Source: Rutpela maculata
Lineage: Eukaryota; Arthropoda; Insecta; Coleoptera; Cerambycidae
DNA: 64,000 bases
Assembly: GCA_936432065.2 (NCBI GenBank)
Contig: OW386293.2
Coordinates: forward strand, 65,737,965-65,801,964
Reading direction: 5' to 3'
Shown: piece by piece, positions 1-10,181 of the stretch
Layout of the letters: each line of letters starts with the position of its first letter
How positions within the stretch are numbered: position 1 is the first letter of the stretch
Translations under genes and position numbers: made by a program
The notes under the pieces: model-generated
What the model was told of the DNA's origin: nothing
Database searches by the model: none
What the model saw: the letters and a program-made list of their open reading frames with translations, nothing else

Positions 1-33
<33 letters not shown>

Positions 34-140
34 GGAGATGTTAGTGCGGACCAAAGCTTTATGGCAAACAGGAAAAAATCGTGGGTAAGACCGCAAAGAA
101 ATATATATATATATATCAAAATTTATATATATATATAAAT
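1..140. repeat. (TA)n microsatellite and AT-rich edge
   Basis: Uninterrupted TA dinucleotides fill the first 27 bases, and two short TA runs with a small palindrome lie at about 101-140. This is simple sequence cut by the window edge. Confidence 0.85.
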
Positions 141-429
141 TTTGGTCACGGCGCATTTGCACAAAAAAAATTGAAAATTTCTTGTCAAAACTTTAAAAAC
201 AAAAAAAATACGTCTTATATATGCTTACTCGTATGACCGTCATACAAACGAAATTGAGGTGGAAGACTTTTTGGGGAAGGCGCAGTCACAGGGTTGGCCA
301 AAGTAACCACTTGAAAAACTTGCGCGTGCGGCTAAATTTAAAAATACGTAAGTGTACTTGGAATTCATTTTAAGCTTTGAAATTTTGCATGGTACTTTTT
401 TAGAGACCAATAAAACTAAATTTACAAGG
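141..429. other. unassigned AT-rich DNA left of M1
   Basis: No coding signature or clear repeat structure was seen. The 74-codon minus-strand reading frame here has no recognisable motif. Confidence 0.5.
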
Positions 430-672
430 GAAGAAGTTTTGGCCAACTTTACACCCCTTACCATCCCTTTGAATTATAGCTCTTTTCATAGTTATTTATT
501 GTACAATATCATTTGACAATTTCTTTTTTCCATATATAAGCGAATAAAGTTAGCCTGACTGTTAGTTAATAAGAAAAATAATCAATTTCAATCCCTTACA
601 TAAGAGTTGTTCTTCTTAAATAAGTCAGATAGTACATTTTAGCATAGAAAATTACGCATGTAGAGTAGATAA
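430..672 (+). repeat. M1 left terminal inverted repeat
   Basis: The reverse complement aligns with 3791-4030 over about 240 bp, with substitutions and small gaps. The match runs from the motif around GTAAAGTTGG (outer) to the TTATCTA block (inner). Confidence 0.75.
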
Positions 673-730
673 ATGATGATAAATAAATGTAAACTTCGAT
701 GAGGTCAGGAGCGTAGCGAAGGGGAGACTT

Positions 731-1045
731 GGCAAAAGTTGGGTAAAAGTTGGAAATTTTTATTGAAAAAATATTTTTAGAATTTCTCCCCCCGGCTCAT
801 CAATTTTTATTTCGGCGGAACTTGGCAAAAGTTGGGTAAAAGTTGGAAATTTGAGACGTAAGTGGGCGATTTTTATTGAAAATTTTTTTTTTTAGAATTC
901 CTCTCCCCCGCTCATTAATTTTTATTTCGACGGAACTTGGCAAAAGTTGGGTAAAAATTAGAAATTTTTATTGAAAAAATTTTTTTAGAATGTCTCCCAC
1001 TCCCCCCGCTCATCAATTTTTATTTCGGCGGAACTTGGCAAAAGT
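731..1045. repeat. tandem repeat, ~93-115 bp unit, three copies
   Basis: Units start at 731, 824, 939 and 1037 (partial). Each opens with GGCAAAAGTTGGGTAAAA, passes through a C-rich stretch and ends in ATTTCGGCGGAACTT. The second unit carries an ~18-bp insertion. It lies inside transposon M1 next to the left inverted repeat, a common place for subterminal repeats. Confidence 0.9.
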
Positions 1046-1771
1046 ACATCAATTTTTTGGATGAATTATTATGTATAATTATTTACAGAGTTGGCTTTTT
1101 AAGTTTATACAGTAATCAGTTTCATGTCATTAAAAAAAACTGGTGGTGGGGAACGACTAAACGAACAAAAAAACCTTATATAACATAGTTTTAGAAAAAA
1201 AAAATAAACAAAAATTTCGAAAATTTTCAATAGTATTGTTTGAGAACTGCTGGAATGTTGGGATAGGATTTTATCTTCGCGTATGTCGGCGCCTCTAACC
1301 ATCAAATACGCTAATGCGGCTTTTTCAAAGTATCGCGCTCCTTTGTTAAGAGTAGCGCGTCGGCGAAGATACAAGTTGATAATCACACTTTTGGCTTTTT
1401 AAAAGTAAAGGTAAGGTCTTTAGCGTTGCGGTAAAGGTGAAAGACGGCGGCGTTTTCTGAGTGCTTAGTAGATCTGAAGAAAACTATACTCCCTCTTGTG
1501 AAATATTTTAGTTTCTGTGGACATTTCGTTAAGTACACACGTCGAGCTCGTTCGTTGTTTTCGTTCTTTTTGAATTTTAGGCCACGTATTTACAGTTAAG
1601 ATTAATTTTATTGACTTATCGTTTAAGTTCTTGATTACGTACAGATAATACTTGTTCGTCCTTTTTGTGTAACTTTTTGGATTTTGGACCAAGTTTTTAT
1701 TCTTATTTTCTTTATTGACAACGTTAGTTAATAGTTTAGTGTGGTATTTTAAAACGCAGATTTTGAACGCT
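1046..1771. other. M1 interior, 5' of the transposase
   Basis: Non-coding AT-rich sequence between the tandem repeat and the transposase relic. I saw no promoter motif worth naming. Confidence 0.5.
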
Positions 1772-2807
1772 ATGGGAGATTACACTTACCCAGAGCTCGC
1801 AGATATGCACTTGATGTATGGAGAATGTCGTGGAAATGCAGCAGCTGCGGAACAGCTTTATCGTTTAAGATTCCCTAATCGGCGTCATCCTTGTGCACGT
1901 ACATTTGTAAGCATTGCTCAGCGTCTTCGGGAAACAGGCCGTCTCGATGGACATGGAGGAGAACGAGGTCCACAACGCGAAGACAGGGTAATTGAAGCGG
2001 AGGTTTAAGTTTTGGAGCTCGTAGAAGAGGATCCAACTTTAAGCACGTGCGATATCGCGAACCGTGTGGAAGTATCCCATTTTGTGGTGTGGAGGACTTT
2101 GAGAGATATGAACTTACACCCCTCACTATCAGCGTGTGCAAGCTCTAGAACCTCAAGATTATGCAGGGCGAATGGAATTTTGTAGGTGGATTTTGAGAAA
2201 ACACGCGGCAAATGAGGGTTTTTTAAACTTTCTCTGTTTCTCCAATGAGTCGTGTTTTACCAGGAGTGGAGTGTTTAATTTTAAAAATATGCACTATTGG
2301 GCAGTCGAAAACCCACATGTAATAAGACGGGCGCATTTTCAACGACGGTTCAGCGTTAATTTGTGGGCAGGAATTTGCAGGACCTATAGAATTACCCTCT
2401 AGATTAAATGATGATGCATACTTAAACTTTTTACAACAAACATTGCCAAATTTGTTGGAAGAAGAATGTGGTATATGCATGATGGCGCGCCAGTTCATTT
2501 TAGTCTGGCTGTTCGAAATTTTTTAAACACGGAGTTTCCTCAACGATGGATTGGGCGTGGCGGACCAGTACCATGGCCTGCTAAGTCACCCGACTTAAAT
2601 CCGATGGATTTTTATTTTTGGGGCCATCTTTACCGTGATCCAATTGACAGTTTGGAACAATTGCAGCAACGTATTTTAATGTGCATAGAAACCATAGAAA
2701 ATGATCCTAATTTACCAAATGTGTTGAACGGAGTGCGTATGTCCTTAGTTCGACGTGCCGAAAAGTGTATTGATGCAGATGGAGGCCATTTCGAACAATT
2801 TATGTAA
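1772..2807 (+). pseudogene. M1 DD41D mariner-like transposase, inactivated
   Basis: Relic of a transposase that would cut and paste M1 at its inverted repeats. The N-terminus (MGDYTYPELADMHLMYGE, then RLRFPNRRHP and RLRETGRL) is the helix-turn-helix region known as DUF4817 in insect mariner relatives. A second helix-turn-helix follows at ~2015-2110 (VLELVEEDPTLSTCDIANRV). The DDE core has MHDGAPVHF at ~2475 and WPAKSPDLNPMDFYFWGHL at ~2575. There are 41 residues between the second Asp and the Asp of PMDF, the DD41D spacing. Damage: an in-frame TAA at 2006-2008, a frameshift near 2120, and the first catalytic site reads FSNES instead of the usual FTDEA, so the Asp is Asn. There is a further frame change near 2400-2460. 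I chose the ATG at 1772 because the conserved N-terminal domain begins there. Confidence 0.82.
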
Positions 2808-3790
2808 ATCAAAAATAATTTTTTGGTAAGTTTTAGATTTATTGAATATTTTAGTTTACGATACCTGATTGGCAATTCGTTAAATAAATCAGATTTTTTT
2901 TCCTAACTTAAAATACACATAATTGTTTTCTGTTATCGTATCTTTCCCAATGTCATGAAATAATTACTCGTTTTTTAAGCTTAACCCAGAACATTCATTT
3001 AGGTTACAAATGTTAATAATGTAATCACATTTAAATCTGATAAATTATAAACAACAATAAAAGCTCCGATATTTTCTAAGTTAAAAAAACACACATGTAA
3101 AGAAATGCTGTCTTTAAACCTCTTCTACGCCTATGAATTGCATGCAGTTCTGCAAAAAGAGATAACGAGTTACTTACATTTTTATAATTTGGTTCAGTTG
3201 AGGCGCTCATCAAAGTTGCCGCTGTTCTTTACTTTGAACCGCCGCGCCGGCCGACGACGAGTCGGTCGGTAATCATTGCACTTTTTTATGACAATTCAAA
3301 AGTTGTAGAATCATACCTAGCACACGTACATTGACCCAAAAAGGCAGTGGTTCTCAAATGTTTCCTACCCTAATATTTAAATTGTTGACCTAGGTCAGTT
3401 TTTTCAAAGTACCCCTAAGGAAAAAAGTCATAAAGGTTTTTTGTTTGTCTAGTCGGCCCCCATTACCAGTTTTTTTTAATAACATGAAACTGATTACACC
3501 CTGTATAGTGGGCAAATTTGAAAAGATAACCCCCCAAAAAAGTTGGCTCACTACGACCCTGAATGAGGTTACGCATTCTCTGTATTTTATATAAATCATT
3601 TACCAAAAAAAATCAACACCTGACACTTGAGGGAGCTATACCTATATTCATGGTTAAAAGGATTTGCTATTACTCAAAAGTGGAAGTATCAAACACCGAA
3701 GTCACTAAGCTATTCATAGTTTATGTAAAAAAGTAAATACAGAAAAAGTAAAACAGAAAAAAAAAACAAAAACTTAGTTACCAATTGACT
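2808..3790. other. M1 interior, 3' of the transposase
   Basis: Mostly AT-rich. There is a short GC patch at ~3237-3270 (GCCGCGCCGGCCGACGACGAG). At ~3344 CAGTGGTTCTCAAA resembles a hAT-type terminus, but I found no matching inverted end. No gene was recognised. Confidence 0.4.
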
Positions 3791-4030
3791 ATTTATCTAT
3801 TCCACATGTGCAAATTTTTATTCTAAAATGTATTATCTGACTTCATTAAGAACAACCCCTATGTAAGGAGTTGAAATTGACTATTTTTCTTATTAACTAA
3901 TAGTCAGGCTAACTTAATTCACTTAAATATGGAAAAAAAAAAGAAATTGTCAAATGATAAATAGTACACTAAATAACTATAAAAAGAGCTATAATTGAAA
4001 GAGGTAGTAAGGGGGTAAAGTTGGGCTAAA
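3791..4030 (-). repeat. M1 right terminal inverted repeat
   Basis: Partner of 430-672, reading inward on the opposite strand. It is followed almost directly by an (AT)n tract. Confidence 0.75.
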
Positions 4031-4050
4031 GAAGCCCCATACAAAATGTC

Positions 4051-4062
4051 ACTATATATATA

Positions 4063-4113
<51 letters not shown>
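4051..4113. repeat. (AT)n microsatellite
   Basis: About 60 bases of AT dinucleotides with one break. Confidence 0.95.
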
Positions 4114-4114
<1 letters not shown>

Positions 4115-5400
4115 CGCTCAAAGTTTTTAAAAATATCTTGGCTGCCCAAATTTAAAAATATTTTATACTTGGCGTCTTTGAGGTATGTACTTTCACCTCA
4201 GAAAGCGGAAGACATATAGCTTCTCATCGCGTTTCAGAACCCGCGGCTCTCTAGCTATTACCTAGCGGTTGAATGTGCATAGCTGCTCGTGGAATAGCAT
4301 TATGTTTTATTGTGTTGTTAAAATTAAATTGACAATTCTGTAAATGAAAATAAACATAAGTTTTTCTGTCAAAAATGTTATAGCTTCGGACTTTTAGTGC
4401 GATAATTAAAGATAATGATATAATCAGCATTTTATAAAAATAACCGCTGCCTAAGGAGGTTTGTCAGCTAGCTGTCAACAAAACGATCGGGGTATTGAGT
4501 TTTCTGATAGCCAGCTGACAAACATTAAAAGTAGAGTGAATACTCAACATGTACAACCTGAATTTAGATCTTTAGTAGTGATTCCATATACAGTGTCAGA
4601 AAATGTTTCATTTGGGTCGGCAATGAGAGCAAGCGAAAGCGAAGCAACTAGGCTATTCTTTTTTATCATATAACACATCCTACCCGTGCCACCTGCTTTC
4701 CCCATCACATGTACGTGGGCAGCTCTTTCTGCGGGAAATGTAAAGAATTATTTGACTCGTTTTGAAAGTATAACGAGTTAAATAATTTTAGTTATTAAAG
4801 CACGTAATAATATTACCTATACTGAACAGAGCCAACTACATCCTTCCTTTGAATAAATGGTACTGAAATTTTTAATAGCAATGATGTACGTGTTTTCTTA
4901 ATAGCGCGTCATTATTTGCTCCCTCTACTAGAGCACTGGTACACGCCTTTATTGTAGGCGGTCTGTCAAGCCGTTGAAACTATGCCTGCCACCCAAATCT
5001 AAAATCTTCCGATACTGTATAGGTTTTCTGTACGATCGGGTTTTTAAAACGGGCGTCACATTAAGATCTCTTTTATCAAAAACTATGTAACAGGAAACTC
5101 GCCCTTGGATTGCGTTTAGGGAGTTGGCTTTGGTACAACCACTAAAACTTTGAATTTCGAAAAAAGGCGCCAGCAATCCAAAGGTCCTGTCAGCTTCTGG
5201 TGTAGCTCTCAGGGTCGATTTGTAGTGTTGAAGAAAGATGTGGCTTCAATGTTAGCGGCGAGTTCAGGACAACTGATTATGCCCTGAAGGTAAATAAATA
5301 GTCGGGAGCTTATGCCCTTATGTTTCACTTAAGCTTAAATAGAAAACATAAGTATTTAGCAATAAAAGTTTAGGATGATAGCAAGTCTAACACCCGACCG
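4114..5400. other. unassigned DNA
   Basis: No recognisable domain on either strand. At 4441-4460 CCGCTGCCTAAGGAGG matches the terminal motif of the repeat family at 6.0 and 55.7 kb, so a decayed end of that family may lie here. A 75-codon minus-strand frame at 4949-5176 has moderate GC content and no match I know. Confidence 0.4.
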
Positions 5401-6002
5401 TGAATGTCCTTGGGGCAATTCGGTTTTGTTTTGAAAAAATTTTAGTCTGAGAAAATGTTTAGGTTTGATTCTATTTCACTTTAAAAAAATTGTCAAAAAA
5501 TTTTCTATGTTCAGTCTTAAACTCTTAACCTCTTAACTCCAAACATTGATTTTAATTGAAATCCGGCTGTTATTTCTTAAAAATTGGAAAATAATTTTTA
5601 TTTGAAGAATCGACTGTCCAATCTTAAAACACAGAAATAATTTTTAATTAAAATTCCGGATAAGTTATTTTTAAGAACAGGGAAAATAATTCTAATTCAA
5701 AATTTCGGCTATGTTCAGCTTCAAAACAGGAAAACTTTGATTTAATTCACTGTAGCACTATCTGAAAATCTTCTATGTTCAATCGGTGTTTGAGGGTAAA
5801 TCAGTCTAATAACCGTTGTTGGCACAGGTAATTTAGCGGTGATTTTCGTTTCGTCCGCAGTGGAACTTAATCGTCGGCGAAGCGCGTTTTGCAACGTCTT
5901 GTGTATCTGGCGGCAGTGTCTAGTTGTACAGACAAGTCTGAGTGTAGATGTGCTGTGGTTGACTTGTCGCTAGAGAACTATCTGAAACTGACCGTGATGA
6001 AT
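5400..6002. repeat. degenerate AT-rich tandem-like repeats, then unassigned DNA
   Basis: Between ~5420 and 5780 short phrases recur irregularly (CTATGTTCAG, TCTTAAAAC, GGAAAATAATT, AATTCCGG), suggesting a very old tandem array. After that, ~5800-6000 is less AT-rich, with no recognised coding motif. Confidence 0.4.
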
Positions 6003-6575
6003 AAATTCCACATCCAGTGGAAGTATAGTAACGACAAAAAAATTTTAAAAAAATTTTCTTATTCAAATAGGCTTAGAATGTCATGAAACGTCGAGATTTT
6101 AAGTTTGAGCAAAAAAAAAATTTCTGCCTGTCGGCCTGTTTGTCGGTCGGTCTCACTGTTGGTCTGTCTGTCGGTCTGTCTGTCTGTAACATTTTTTGTG
6201 CGCAAGTTTAAGATATTGACTTGAAATTTGGTACACATATGTACTTTAACGAGATTTGGAACTAGATTATATTTTCATCTTGTTCCGTCGAAGCGTTGGG
6301 GGGTAAATCAAGCAGGTAAGAGTCCATAAAATTGGCATTTAGTATATACAAGAGAAGCTAAGGTCTCAAAAAAATTTTTGGCATTAGCCACCTCCATTAC
6401 CACCCCCACCCCATTATTAAAGGGGATGAACAAAAATGTGATTTAGTGTGTACAAGAACCAAAAACCTCAAAATACTTTTTTACTTAATCCACCCCCACT
6501 ACCACCGCCTATCACCACCGCCACCACTCTATCTGGATGTGGAAGTAGTGATTCCTTGGGCAGCAGTTTTTTTCT
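6003..6575 (+). mobile_element. dispersed repeat family Q, copy 1
   Basis: About 570 bp. It opens with CCACATCCAGTGGAAGTAT and closes with GGATGTGGAAGTAGTGATTC, so the two ends are short inverted repeats. It includes a run of CTGTC/CGGT words at ~6124-6190 and then GACTTGAAATTTGGTACAC. The same sequence lies inverted at 55737-56415, alignable almost end to end. It has no coding capacity. It is probably a non-autonomous DNA element; the superfamily is not known to me. Confidence 0.75.
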
Positions 6576-6912
6576 TTTATACTGTCTGGGATTTCAGTTT
6601 ATATATTTTTAGATGTGAGACATTTTGTACTAAGAGTATTAAAACCCCGCCGCTGTATTATCCTTTTGACGCAGAGGTTTCTTTCATGAACATTCATCAA
6701 TCGACATTTGACATTTAGATGACTCCTAGGATCAACTCTAATGCAAAATTTTTTGCTCTTTCAGAATTCGGGGTGAAGAACAGGGGTTTCTATAAAAAAA
6801 ATACAACGAAAGTTGACCTTCAAATGACCTTGAAAATACCTTCAAAGTCAAATACAATGTCACCAAGTGGTCCCCCCCGATGACCTCAACAAATTTTATG
6901 AGGTCGTTTTTC
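6576..6912. other. unassigned DNA
   Basis: Nothing recognised. The sequence leads into the satellite that follows. Confidence 0.4.
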
Positions 6913-7388
6913 TCTAAAAAATCGCAATCTGCGTCCCCGAAAATCCCCAGATATCGATTTTCAGTCGTATCGGATAATAAATGTAAAAATGGTCCGCCAT
7001 CTTGGCTCCGGCATTTTGTATTTTTAATTTTGATTTAAGAAATCGTAATCCGCGTCTCCGATAATCCCCAGATATCGATTTTCAGTCGTATCGGATAATA
7101 AATAATGTAAAACATGGTCACCATCTTGGCTCCGCCATTTTGATTTTTCGATTTTGATAAAAAAATCGTAATATGCGTCCACGAAAATCCCAGATTTCGA
7201 TTTTCAGTCGTATCGGATCATAAATGAAAAAAATGGTCCGCCATCTTGGCGCCACCACTTTAATTTTTAAATTTTAATCAAAAAATCGTAATCCGCGACT
7301 CCGAAACCCAAAGATATCGAATTTGAGTCGTATGGGACCATAAATGAAGAAAAATGATCCGCCATCTTGGCGCCGCCATTTTGATTTT
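6913..7388. repeat. satellite, ~120-bp unit, four copies, with YY1/Pho-like motifs
   Basis: Four diverged units each contain AAAATCGTAATCCGCG, CGATTTTCAGTCGTATCGGA and a block like CCGCCATCTTGGCGCC followed by CGCCATTTTGATTTTT. GCCAT occurs in intact CCGCCAT context about five times across the array. The block resembles the known binding site of YY1 and its insect orthologue Pleiohomeotic (GCCAT core); the resemblance is all that can be seen. Confidence 0.9.
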
Positions 7389-8107
7389 TATTTTTTTTTC
7401 AACAACATTGCATAGTCAAGGGACTTATATAAGTGTTCAAAATTTCAGCTTGATAGGATAATAGGAAGTGCGATAAAATTGCATCACAAATTTTGAACCG
7501 GAACAGTTACGTTGTAAGTTAAATAAAAGCTTTTAAAATTTCCTAATTGGTCCCAATATTCAAAAGCGTGATACTTTTAAGCTACGTCACAAAACCGTCT
7601 CCAGACTGGACATAACATAGACTTTGACAACACAAAAACAATAGCACCTGTGTATATTCCCGAAAAACATGAACGATCCGCGAAGCAATTGAAATCAAGA
7701 AGCGTCCTAATTGTTTAAACAAAAGGGACGACAGTCTTCGACTTCCAACTGCTTGGAAATCACTAATATCTCCACTAACTACACAACCCTCACAAACACC
7801 ACACAGCGACCCTCCTACCACGCACACAAGTTCGAAACCGGTCTATGTCTGGTTAGGAATAGACAAATGATATTTGGCTAACGATCACGATTTGAAGGTA
7901 TAATTCAATGCAGGTCGGGATATTTGCCCGCTGAGTAGTTGTTTCCTTCAAATCCTATTTCATTAACAGTGACTATAGCCCACTATGGCAAGAGGTCGCC
8001 GCTCTTGGCACTGGCTTTGCAAGTCGCTATACGCCAGAGACATGTCCGACGTATAGTAGCATCTGACCACATCAGAGTTTACCTCTCACCATCACTTCAT
8101 ATATATA
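7389..8107. other. unassigned DNA after the satellite
   Basis: The first ~150 bases (GCATAGTCAAGGGACTTATATAAG and onward) look like the continuation of the same repeat family. No convincing gene follows; the 81- and 77-codon frames show no domain. Confidence 0.4.
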
Positions 8108-8736
8108 TTGTTAGAGAATATTATTTAGGTATTATGCAAATCACAACTTACACACTTTTTTATTTATTATGAAATTACCTACTTTCTGTATATTGTTGCC
8201 CTAATCTGGGCACGCTAATATACTAGTTAGGTAAATAATTTAAAACACTCGCGTTATTGGAGAACCAACCTTCTAGCTAATACTGATAATAAATATGAAA
8301 TATTTAAATATATAAATTGAAATATATATTCAAAATACTTAAATAATTTATTTAAATTCGCTCATTCACACATTTTTATTCAATATGAAATTATCTACTT
8401 TCTGTATATTGGTACCTTAATCAGGTCACGCTAATATACTACTTAGAAAAACACTTTAAAACACTCGTTATTGGAAAACCAACCAAAACAACTACTCTTC
8501 TAGCTAATACTGACGAAGTATTGAGTTACATGATAGGATTCCTGGCATTTTAAGGTAAAAACTATATTGAAAATACTTAAATCATTTATTGAAATTCAGT
8601 CATTCACAACAATTATGAAACCTTACATTCTATTTCAACTCTAGAAAAGTTGTACAAGTTTTTTCGAACTCGTTAGTTCTCATCAGTAGAGTATAGAAAC
8701 ATTCATTCATTATTTACAAGCCTATTCTTGATTTAT
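8108..8736. repeat. partial copies of the 8-kb MITE family
   Basis: Two diverged direct copies (about 8108-8280 and 8350-8525) share TTATTATGAAATTACCTAC, TTTCTGTATATTG, AATCTGGGCACGCTAATATAC and CTAGCTAATACTGA. The same words recur in the complete copy at 8737-9060 and in the target site of the mariner element at 59.1/62.4 kb. Confidence 0.85.
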
Positions 8737-9060
8737 TTTTATAATTAATCATTTTTATTTATTTGCTTTCATTATGATTAGAGAATATTATTTAGGTATT
8801 ATGCAAATCACAACTTACACACTTTCTTATTTATTATGAAATTACATAGTTTCTGTATATTGTTGCCCTAATCTGGGCACGCTAATATACTAGTTAGGTA
8901 AATAATTTAAAACACTCATTATTAGAGAACCAATCAAAGCAACTACTTTTCTAGCTAATACTGACGAAAAGTGTGTAAGTTGTGATTTGCATAATACCTA
9001 AATAATATTCTCTAATCACAATGAAAGCAAATAAATAAAAAATGATTAATTATAAAAATA
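8737..9060. mobile_element. MITE with ~92-bp near-identical inverted repeats
   Basis: The arms 8737-8828 and 8968-9060 are inverted copies differing by about one substitution and one single-base gap. They hold CTAATCATAATGAAAGC-type and GGTATTATGCAAATCACAAC-type words. The 139-bp interior carries the shared GGGCACGCTAATATACTAG block. Such high arm identity suggests a recent or gene-converted element. A fragment of one arm also occurs at ~16874-16915. Confidence 0.88.
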
Positions 9061-9730
9061 TATATATTGTTATTATTTATAATTTCAAATGGTATAAATA
9101 ATTGATTTTGGATAATTCGAATTATTTCATGTTGTTCAATATTTTATATTATATTATATATTTTTGTTTTTCTTATTCCTATAGTAACTCTCGACTTCCA
9201 TAGTTATCACATAAGATGAGTAAGTGAGTCATTATATCATGAAGCGACATAAATTCAAGTAAAACTCCGGCACAGTTCCGAATTTTGTGAAAAGAGCGTT
9301 GAATAATGTTTACAATGTCCAATTTCGTCGTACTTTAGACTTTTTCGCCCTTATGTCGTCGCAGATGTTAAAAATGCTTGTTAAGTCAGTTTTCGGTGCA
9401 GTTTCCAAAAAATTTACTTTGACCTGCTTGAAAGCGTCTCTTGAGACGAGATTTTTTTTAAATATAAAATAGCATTGATTTTCTCAACAATCCGCAGCTG
9501 TATAAAAGCACTATTTAGTACAGTAAAATCCCATGTAACACACGACATCCACTGAATATCCATTTTTTAGCCATTATGTGTACACACCTGAAGACGTGGA
9601 TGTCCAATGGACAGCCTATCCAGTGAATGTCCATTTATAATCCAGTTAAAATTTGTCTTCTTCTGAACATAGTATGGATATCATCCAAAAGGTTGTTTTT
9701 TGTTCAATCTTAGAAAAATCTTCATTATTT
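9061..9730. other. unassigned DNA with a short repeat fragment
   Basis: About 9530-9650 contains GGATGTCCAATGGACAGCC and CCAGTGAATGTCC, related to phrases at 21535-21780. Otherwise AT-rich and featureless. Confidence 0.4.
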
Positions 9731-9732
9731 TA

Positions 9733-10181
9733 CACGGTGAGGCAATAGTGTGCCGGACTTCGATATCTCGAGTTTTACGACAGCTTGAAATTAAAAAAAA
9801 AATACAAGTAAACTAGATGAAAAAGTCTATAACCGGAAATTATTTTCGAATATACAGGGCGAGCCAAGACGAAATTACAGGATCAAGTGCCTTTTTTAAA
9901 ATGGAATGCGTATATCAGTATATTTTTGAAGTCTCTTTCTAGACTCCATTCATTCCTCTATTATTATTGACTATCTCCGAACCACTTGGATGTAATGAAT
10001 TTTTTTGTGGACATAATGCCATCTGCAGCTGCATATTGAAAAAATTACCAAAGTCACAATTACAGGTTTTAAGAAAAACTTATGTGAATTAATGTTTTTA
10101 AATCATTTTTACTTCTTAAAAATGTACAGGGTGGTTAAAAATTATTTTTCAATTAAGAACTTTTTAGATTGAATTTTCTCA
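9733..10181 (+). repeat. M2 left inverted repeat, outer part
   Basis: The reverse complement matches about 14940-15399 with few differences. Shared blocks include TATACAGGGCGAGCCAAGAC, CCACTTGGATGTAATGAATT and GTACAGGGTRG. The last 16 bases are the target duplication of the inserted LINE. Confidence 0.88.

Larger units (their letters stand above)
430..4030 (+). mobile_element. M1: DD41D mariner-like DNA transposon, decayed
   Basis: About 3.6 kb, bounded by diverged inverted repeats of ~240 bp (430-672 against 3791-4030) with a single transposase relic in the middle. The inverted arms share blocks such as TAGTCAGGCTAAC and CTATAAAAAGAGCTATAAT. The outermost boundary blurs into AT-rich DNA, so the exact ends and the TA target duplication cannot be fixed. 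A three-unit tandem repeat lies just inside the left arm. The DDE transposase motifs assign it to the Tc1/mariner (IS630) superfamily. It is clearly inactive. Confidence 0.75.

Noticed and set aside
3344..3600. hAT element starting CAGTGGTTCTCAAA
   Set aside because: No inverted partner end and no 8-bp duplication were found nearby.
4949..5176. 75-codon minus-strand frame as a gene
   Set aside because: Some GC enrichment but no motif, no clear start context and no neighbouring coding sequence.
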